Positions 56,802 to 64,000 of a stretch of 64,000 nucleotides of DNA are shown one piece after another (positions within the stretch are counted from its first letter, which is position 1; each line of letters opens with the position of its first letter). Below the pieces are notes generated by a model that saw only the letters and a list, made by a program, of their open reading frames with translations, had not been told where the DNA came from and made no database searches. The DNA comes from Corynespora cassiicola. Lineage: Eukaryota > Ascomycota > Dothideomycetes > Pleosporales > Corynesporascaceae. The position numbers and the translations under genes were made by a program. The stretch is from NCBI GenBank assembly GCA_022059125.1, contig JAEUWY010000004.1, forward strand, positions 4,340,001-4,404,000, in the 5' to 3' direction.

Positions 56802-58251
56802 TCACCATCTCTCGCCGGCTGGAACGCCAAATGCTCGGCCACCCGGGGGATCAAAGTACATATTGCCACCCCCAGGGCCCTCGCCGCTATATCCGCCCGA
56901 CAAGGGACCCATGCGGCTCCTACCAGAATTCTTACCGTGCTCGACCACATGGCTCTTTCTTCCGAATTCCTTGGCGACGGAGACCGAGGTGGTGATTGAG
57001 GCCAACAAATTAACAAGCTGGACGTCTGATGCTTCCTGCTGCGATTCCAGTGTGAAAGCCTCGGCATCTGGCGGAGCAAGAATGTTGATCCGAGCAAGCA
57101 TCGCAGAGATACTACGGAGGATGGAGTGGTTGAGGGGAAGCGGATGTTCGGCGTCAGGGGACGGTGACATTGGCAGGGACGAATCTGAAAGATAAGACGG
57201 AGGAAGAGTGTCCAAGTATTTTCTGAGGAGGGATATTCTGCGGTTGAGCATGCGGATTGCGTTGATCTTAGCTGTAAGAGTCGAAATGACTGTCAAATCG
57301 TTAGCAAAAAAACAAGTTTTCGAAAAAATGATTGCCCTCAAACTTACGCTCTTCATCCTCTGCTGTCAACACTGCAGATTCGTCAATAGCAGTGTCCTCC
57401 TTGATCTTTTCCTTCTCTTTCTGTTTACCCTTTGCCTTTTTGCCCTTGTCATCTTCGCCGCCTTGCGTAGCAGCCGAGCTCTTGCTATCTGATGGAGGCC
57501 CGGCGGTTGTGCCCTCGACCGCAGTCGCGTTTCCACCGCCCCGCGCAACAAAGTCAACGCCAATCATCTCCGCCTCGCCAGTCTCCACGGAGTATACCAA
57601 CTCTCTAAACTTTAGATTTCGGGCTTGGGATGCCCCATCGATATCCATAGCCTTATCATTGGGTCCACTAGATGCGTTCTCGTAGATGGATTCGTACAGA
57701 GTGAGTGGCAATTTGCCAGCCGCGGTGGCCTCTGAATATGCGTCTGCCGGGTGGAATAGGAACAAGATAGGCGACTCCGTGTAGAGCTCCGATATCCGGT
57801 TGTGAATGGGAAGAATGTGTGGTTGAGGACCTGAGGCGGGGCCGAGGGTAAACCAGCCGACCAGATCGAGCTGTGGCTGTTTGTGGACATCCTTGACTGT
57901 ATTTGGTCAGAATCATGTCCAAAAAGTGGTGCTCAAGATAAAATATATTGCGCGACAAGCAGGTTCGCACTTACAGTCATCCAACCGTTTGCTAAACCAT
58001 TCGTCGTCCAAGACCACATCTCCATCCTCATTAGATTTCAATTTCGCCTGAAAGGCAACCTCCATAGTAATATCCTGGCCATTCTGTTGTCCGAGTATAG
58101 CTCCAGCAACAGGACCGGATTGCTGGCGCAGGGTATGCCGCGTAATACAATCTGATATGGTGAGGAGTACTAGTGGATGGAGCTGTACGGTGGGGCTAGT
58201 ATCAGAGGCGCGGGCAGTCGAGATCAGCGGGTTTTCGGGTGTGTCCGCCAT
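56802..58251 (-). CDS. CSN6: COP9 signalosome subunit 6
   Basis: Exons 58251-57975, 57896-57348 and 57289-56802 (introns 78 and 58 nt) give 437 residues. The N-terminus carries an MPN domain, VQLHPLVLLTISDCITRH then GAILGQQNGQDITMEVAF (about residues 20-60). It lacks the JAMM metal-binding motif, as expected for CSN6 (an MPN- subunit). A second conserved part reads VGWFTLGPASGPQPHILPIH and LFLFHP. A charged Lys/Glu-rich insert separates this from the C-terminal helical domain (about 280-400). I used the first AG of two near 57290 because it gives LISTLTAKINAIRML, which fits the family. CSN6 pairs with CSN5 in the signalosome, which removes NEDD8 from cullins and so controls SCF ligases. Confidence 0.93.
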
Positions 58252-59610
58252 GTTTGTGGAGCCGGCCAGAGCTTTAGTTTATCGGTCGAGGTAAAGTGCC
58301 CTGCGGTGGCAGAATTGCGAGCTTGCAGGTGAGGTTGGGGGTTCAGTGTGGGGGAGCTGCGATGTTAGGCAGTTGTGCTTGGCGCGAGCTAGGATATGGC
58401 GTCGCCCGCGCCCGCCGCGCTCATTGATCGGGGCCCGGTAGAACAATCCTCCGTGCACGTGCCCTCTCACGGCATCGATGGCGGAAAAGAGTAAAGGATC
58501 GACATTGCTCATTGACTCCATCTCATCCACTTCAGGGTCTTTTAGTTTACGCCTCAATATGCGGGGAAGTCGATCCGTTGTATGGCACTTGAAATCGAGG
58601 CCTCGAGATCGGCATTGGAGCATGAGGCATGCAAGCTATCGTGAGCATTCATATCCGGAGGACATCATCCCTGAATGCACATTATCACCGGCCTTTCTTA
58701 GCAAGCGCCCCTCCACGGCAGATCGCTCCCTCGACCTGGGTGATGGCTGTCTCACTTAGACGAGCTAACTGGGGCGCCGGGAGGCGAGCCGTTTTGTATC
58801 ACGTCTCCCTCTCCCGCGAGCGAACCGTAGTCACTGCACGCGGCGCGGAATACAGCGAGGCTAACGGCCCTGACTAACGGAAACTAGCTTTTTCCCAAAG
58901 CCCCAAAGCTCCGTCGCGGAGAATGAAAATTCCACAAAACATCAACGTCCGTGAGCGCCATCTTCCCGCGTTGTGGAACTTGCAGCGGGAAACACAGGGG
59001 ATCATCCCGCCGTATACCGTCACAGTGCATTTGCCACTCAAGGGCTATTAGTGTGCTGACGGCAGACGTGGATGCACGCTCCTGCTCCGGCAGTGGGGAA
59101 AACTCCCAGGCCAGCATGTACAAATACAGCAAGGTGCTCTCTGAGTGGGCCACTCCGGCAAGATAGGCAGCGGGAACAATCTCCATGGACCACGAGTACA
59201 AACGATCTTCTTCATAAAGAATCAAATTAGTCTAGCAACTTGGTATTCTACCGCAACCACTCGCGATTCCCGAGGTATCCATCGTGCCACTCAATCTCAA
59301 TCAATCAATCAATCAACCAACCAACCAACCAACCAACCAATCCCTTAATCCTACCCAGCTAAACCAGCAGAAACGAGAGGCCTGAAAGGGATACGAAACG
59401 ATTCGATTTGGTATCTTCCAAAGTCGTTCCCCAAGAACTGGAACCCCAGAAGACGAAATTTCCAGACGCCGACCGTGATCGGTTAGACTGTAACCGACAC
59501 CTCTAAATCTTATCTATTTCGTCATGACAAAAAAAAAACGAATGAAGCCGATCATGGTATTAGGCGATTTTGTGCGCAAAGGAAAATGAAAAAAAGGAAG
59601 AAGATTATGT
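58252..59610. other. Intergenic, with a tetranucleotide repeat
   Basis: 1.36 kb holding the CSN6 promoter and the 3' UTR of the dehydrogenase gene. A (CAAT)n/(CAAC)n tract lies at about 59297-59341. An open frame at 58279-58623 (-) has no start context or motif that I can support. Confidence 0.5.
59297..59341. repeat. (CAAT)n(CAAC)n microsatellite
   Basis: About eleven tetranucleotide units shifting from CAAT to CAAC, in intergenic DNA 3' of the dehydrogenase gene. Confidence 0.85.
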
Positions 59611-61093
59611 TCAAGCCTCAACAAGAACCTTGAGAACCAGATTACCATCTTTGTCAACAGTCTTCCCGGCTAGCTCAAAGGCCTCTTTCGCCGCAGCAAG
59701 ACCTTTGAAGCGGTGCGTAACCATGTTGTCAAGACTGGGGAGCACACCAGACGAGATGATCTTGATGCCTGTGGGGTACGTGTTTGCGTAGCGGAAGATG
59801 CCGATGATGTCGACTTCCTTCAAATGGGATGCAGACATGGGGAGGGTCTGTATCGGGGTGCCCATGCCGACCATGACAAGCTTGCCACCAGGTCTCGTCG
59901 CCTTTGTAAACGTTAGTTGCTGATTAAAAGTATAGTCTTTCCTGAACTTACAAAGAGGCCGGTCTGCATGCAAATCTCCTTGCCAGTACAGTCAAAAGTC
60001 ACATCGGCACCCTCAAAGTCTACGTCGTTGAGCGACGCAATCTGCATAATATCGCTGGCAACCTCCTTTGCGACTGCGAGCTTCTCGGCAGTCTCATTCA
60101 AATGTCTCCTCGGCGTCACAATGTATCCCTTGTGCGCGAAGCCGTTTGAAAGCGCATAGTTCACGCGACCGCCATCAATGTCGGCAATGACTACCGTCGT
60201 GGCACCGGACATCTTGGCCATGGCAGCGACCAACAATCCAACGGTGCCGGCGCCGAAGACGACGGCCGTGTCACCCTGCTCAATGGCGGCCCTACGGGTG
60301 GCATGGATGGCGACGGAGAGAGGCTCGAGCAGAGCAGCGGACTCGAGTGACACGTGGGAAGGAAGTCTGAATAAGGTTCATCAGCCCAGGGCCCCTTTTC
60401 CTCTAGCAATGGAAAAAGCAAGTGCTCGGCAGCGTAACTCATGCAGGACATACTTGTGGCACCACTTTGCGGGGTGATTGATGCGCTCCTGGAGGGTTCC
60501 CTGGAAGTGAGGCACGGACTTTGCGCTACTCCGAAACCTCATGCCAGGGCAGAGGTTGTATCTCCCGCGCTGGCAGGACCGACAGTTGTCGCAGGGGACG
60601 CCGACCTCCAATGCGACGCGCTCGCCAATCTGGAAGCCCGTCACGGCCTCGCCAATCGCCACGACGACCCCGGCAGACTCGTGGCCCAGCGACAGCGGCT
60701 GGACGGCCTGGAGATCGCCATTGCGGAACTTGTTGTAGTACGAGACGTCGCTGCCGCACACGCCCGTCGCCTTGATAGCGATCTGGAGCTCATTGGGCGC
60801 CGGGTCCGAGATGGATCGAGTTTCCTGATCCAAGCAAAGAGCTTTGGTTAGCCCGGGTTCTTTTGGGATCCGTTCATTGGAAGACGACGCGGGAATGGAT
60901 GGGGGAGGAAGGGTGACAGCACAAGCACCCCCACGGAGCTGTGGGTGAGTGTGGGATGTAGCGGTACGGATGGGGGAAAGCATACGAGCCGCAAATCCCT
61001 TGGCCCATGCAAGACAGACGCTACAATGGTCGAAGCTTTGGAGTAGTGCCTCGCTGGGATTGGGTACATGTCCGCAAGCGCAGAGGGAGCCAT
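59611..61093 (-). CDS. Zinc-dependent polyol dehydrogenase (xylitol/sorbitol type)
   Basis: Four exons (61093-60986, 60824-60454, 60366-59952, 59901-59611) join in frame into 394 residues. The first exon, separated by a 161-nt intron, supplies ASVLHGPRDLRL, which runs into ETRSISDPAPNELQIAIKATG, the normal start of this family; without it the protein would lack its N-terminus. Catalytic zinc residues are in GVCGSD and GHE. The structural zinc cysteines are in the CDNCRSCQRGRYNLC motif. The NAD-binding loop is GAGTVGLLVA. The family (medium-chain dehydrogenases) oxidises xylitol, sorbitol or L-arabinitol to ketoses with NAD+ in the cytosol; I cannot choose the substrate from sequence alone. 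Confidence 0.93.
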
Positions 61094-64000
61094 TACGAAA
61101 GGACAAGTTCAGGGTTCGTGGGGGGTGGAATGGGGGTCTGGGGGCTCGGAGGGTTGGGTCAAGCTTTTGGCAAGGTTGGGGAGGGCGATGTTTGGGAAGG
61201 GGCGAGGGAGCAGACGGGGCGGGCAGTCGACAGAAAAAAGCCCCAAGGGACAAGACAGGAGTCGGATAGGTAGGTGGCTAGCAGAGGGCAGCCACCCCAC
61301 GGGCAGGCGTGGAGGCTGATATACATGTTGGGAACGGTGCGGCCATCGATCAACGGCTGGTGCTGGCGCGCAAGCTCGACAGACCGGGCCTGGCTCAGGT
61401 TCGCTCGCTGGTGCATCGGCGAGATAGTGAGTTATCGCATCCAAAGCGTCAAAGAGCCAAAGCAAACCCACGTCATTTGCTGGGCAGAAATCAAATGCTG
61501 GACCGTGGTACATGGTTAGGGCATGGTGCACGAGGGCGACTACTCGGCATGGTGGCTTCGCGTAGCCTTTTCTTTATCCCGTTACCGCTGTGATATATGA
61601 GGCTAGATCTCCATGTGTGGATACCTCGGGAGCCGGGGTCTGGAGAAGCGTAGACTTGGACCCGCGGGTGCTGCATGGTGCTAGCAAGCCAAGAGGACGC
61701 ACGACGACTGCAATCGCTGGCCCTCCCTTCTCCACCCACCCCTCCCCTTTGCTCTGGAGACGTCTCTCCATCTCCCCTTCTAACCGGATCAGCAGCCATC
61801 GAGCTCCGGTACTTTGCATGGGTTCTCTGTCCGGCGGGGGTCAGGAGTGGGAATTAACATGGTATGATAATGGGGCCGTGCTAGTAGAGACATGCCGCTG
61901 GAAAAGCTAGCTCGGTCTGCTTCGAGTAACGGCCGTCTATCAGTCATTCGAGCGCCATGCGACGGCGACGATGACTCCTCGACCACGGCTTGTGAAACGG
62001 CGATAAGGCAGGACGAGCCATCTAATGGGTTCGGCCGTTGCACCCGCCTGCAGCCAGACGGAGGGTGCATTGGGTTGGGGGAGACGTAAGGGCAGGAAAA
62101 GGGTTTTTTGACATGTGCAGAGGGGGTTGGTAGCGGTAGCAAGCACCAGCAGCAGCAGACCAGGACTGGTGGGCAAGCCCGGAGTGTGGTGTGTGCCCCG
62201 TTAGTCTAATTGCTGGGCAGCGCAGTGCAGCGCACGCAGGGCCAAACGGTTCAGCCTGATATGCAGGCTGGCCTGTATCAACACTGGCAAGCAAGCCAGA
62301 GGCGGCGGCGGCGGCGGCGAACAATGGACCCATACCCATCACAAACCTTACATACCGTAGCTCGCCGTCCAAGCACCCCTACACAGACGTACGTCCCCCC
62401 GGCCCATAGCTGCCGCTGCCGCGTCCCCCAGCGACCGGTAGCAATTTTTTTTGCTCGACCGTCCGTGGATGGATGGACAATCTCGGGTCCAGCGTCCACT
62501 AGCCCGCCCCGAATGGCTAGAAAGCCTCAGCAATTTTCCAGAAGCATCCCCGGAGGATGGCGTGCGCGGCGGGCCCGGACCGCAATATCGAGGTGACAGG
62601 TACAGACAGGTACAGGATAGGCACCCACATGAAAGTGTGTGTGCATTTCCAGCAAGATGGAAACAAGAGAGTAGCAAAAAAAAAGGGAACGATGATGGCT
62701 GCGTCGGGTTCCTGGAACCACAATCACAAGCCCAACCTTGCTAACCCGTCGGACTCATCTTCGCACTTGTCGGGAGCGTATGGGAGATCATGGAGAAAAA
62801 GGCCCTTTTCGAAACCGGGCTCATCTCTTTTTTTCCTTCCTGATTCCCACCCAGAAAATGCCCTCTCTGCTGGGCAATGAGAGGTGAGAGGCGGCGAGCG
62901 GCCAAAAACCCAAGGAATAGGCCACGGCTGCGGTCTCGCTAGCGGGCGAAGCAAGCGGGCCATTTGGGCCGGGGGTTGCAGGCCGGCTGCACATCCTTGG
63001 AGGGCCATTTCTCTGTACGCGGCACTGCTACCGAGGGGCAGAGGTGGTTGACGAAATCTCGAGAGGCTGTACCGCGCGGCTGGGACGACGACGCAGAAGG
63101 GGCCAGGGCGAGCTTATCGGTTTCATTATCAGACACACCCATAGTACGGCTGTTATTGTGTTGGTCTTAGTGGTATCATTATCGTCACGACAATGGATGC
63201 ATTGCTGCGCGCGTCGTCCGAGAGTTGACGGGCGGGTTTGACGTCTGGGGGAGGGTGTTGGTCGGGAGGGCTGGAGGGGTGGAGTGGTGGAAATTAGAGT
63301 TGCTGGACTGACATGTGTCAACAACGTGTAGAGCGTGTACCGACGGTGGCTTTCCTTTCCGTTTGCCCTAGCTCTAGCTGCTGCCGCTGCCGCTGCTGCT
63401 GCTGTTGCTGGCTGCTGGCTGCTGGCTGCTGGCTGCAGCACCGTCCCAGGGCGACGACGGCTGCCCAGCGCGCGCGCGCCGAGGACTGAGGCCGTTGAGC
63501 AGGGCCGACGCTGATCGCAGACAGGCCCAAGTACGGGCGGCGACGCTGCTGGCGTGCATCTGGGGTGCGGCTGGCGTGCGTGGTCCACCGGATGGAGGAT
63601 TTGGCGTACCGCTAGGAGGTACCTCTCTCACAGCCGTAGCCCTGTCTCCGATGGCCCGACACCACGACGCCCTCGCTCATCGTATTTGGTAACGGCGGCC
63701 TCAACGCTGCGGGCCCGTCAAGCTGCCCTCGAAACCCTGACCATGCGACCATGCCCGCGGGCCGGCAAAGACAACCATGTTATAGAGGCACGGTACAGAC
63801 ACACGGCAGAGTACCGTCATGGCTCCGACCACGCGTTAATTTGGCCCTCTCCCTCTCTTCCGGGCCCTGCCTGGCCAACACGAATCCGACCTGCAGCTGC
63901 CCGGACACCAAATGCAATCGTATAATACCAGGCCCAGGCCAGCTGATAAGGCACGTTTCTGAGATTTATATTGCACGCAAGGCCCTACGCCCAGATCAGC
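61094..64000. other. Terminal intergenic region, no gene seen
   Basis: 2.9 kb of GC-rich DNA. The first part is the dehydrogenase promoter. Simple repeats include a GGCGGCGG run near 62300-62320 and GCTGCTG units with a GGCTGCT tandem at 63385-63437. No frame shows a recognisable domain. A gene could continue beyond the right edge, but I see no start or exon that supports it. Confidence 0.45.
63385..63437. repeat. GCTGCTG / GGCTGCT tandem tract
   Basis: A run of GCTGCC/GCTGCT units passing into four GGCTGCT copies, in DNA without a supported gene. Confidence 0.8.

Overview
The window is nuclear DNA of a filamentous ascomycete (Pezizomycotina), most like a Sordariomycete and probably Hypocreales. 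The signs are short GT-AG introns of about 50-160 nt, Zn2Cys6, NmrA-like and DUF6546-type F-box genes, a calmodulin gene whose first coding exon is only the ATG, GC-rich coding DNA beside AT-rich degenerate stretches, and stop codons of the kind repeat-induced point mutation (RIP) leaves. I see no bacterial, viral or organellar block, no rRNA and no CRISPR array. Genus-level placement is inference.

Layout. Positions 1-15,500 are accessory in character: an AflR-type Zn2Cys6 regulator (1251-2780, +) lies tail to tail with an intact seven-exon tyrosinase (3024-4470, -). After these come a weakly supported single-pass membrane protein gene, a decayed F-box/DUF6546 pseudogene, and an AT-rich tract holding an unidentified RIP-like coding relic (about 14.3-15.2 kb). 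Inside this part sits a housekeeping island: NOC3 (-) and NIP7 (+), both 60S ribosome-biogenesis genes, head to head over 200 bp.

Positions 15,780-34,000 are mostly core: an INO80 subunit F-like protein, the Qa-SNARE TLG2 (-), calmodulin (+), a 1625-residue intronless F-box/coiled-coil protein of unknown function (-), an intron-containing tRNA-Lys(CUU) (-) and a DRS2-type P4-ATPase flippase (+).

Positions 36,000-46,750 carry four same-strand genes of metabolic character: an NmrA-like NAD(P)-binding protein with a GC-AG intron, a heme-dependent oxidative N-demethylase-like protein (DUF3445), a 685-residue protein with an HCE...CCPSC zinc-deaminase signature, and a Baeyer-Villiger-type flavin monooxygenase with a C-terminal membrane anchor. 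No backbone synthase (PKS, NRPS or terpene) is present, so calling this a biosynthetic cluster would be speculation.

Positions 47,100-61,100 hold three lineage-type proteins of unknown function, COP9 signalosome subunit 6 and a zinc-dependent polyol (xylitol/sorbitol-type) dehydrogenase. The last 2.9 kb show no convincing gene. Exon boundaries were worked out by hand from splice signals and frame closure; every spliced model I give exon coordinates for sums to a multiple of three. No computed search was available.
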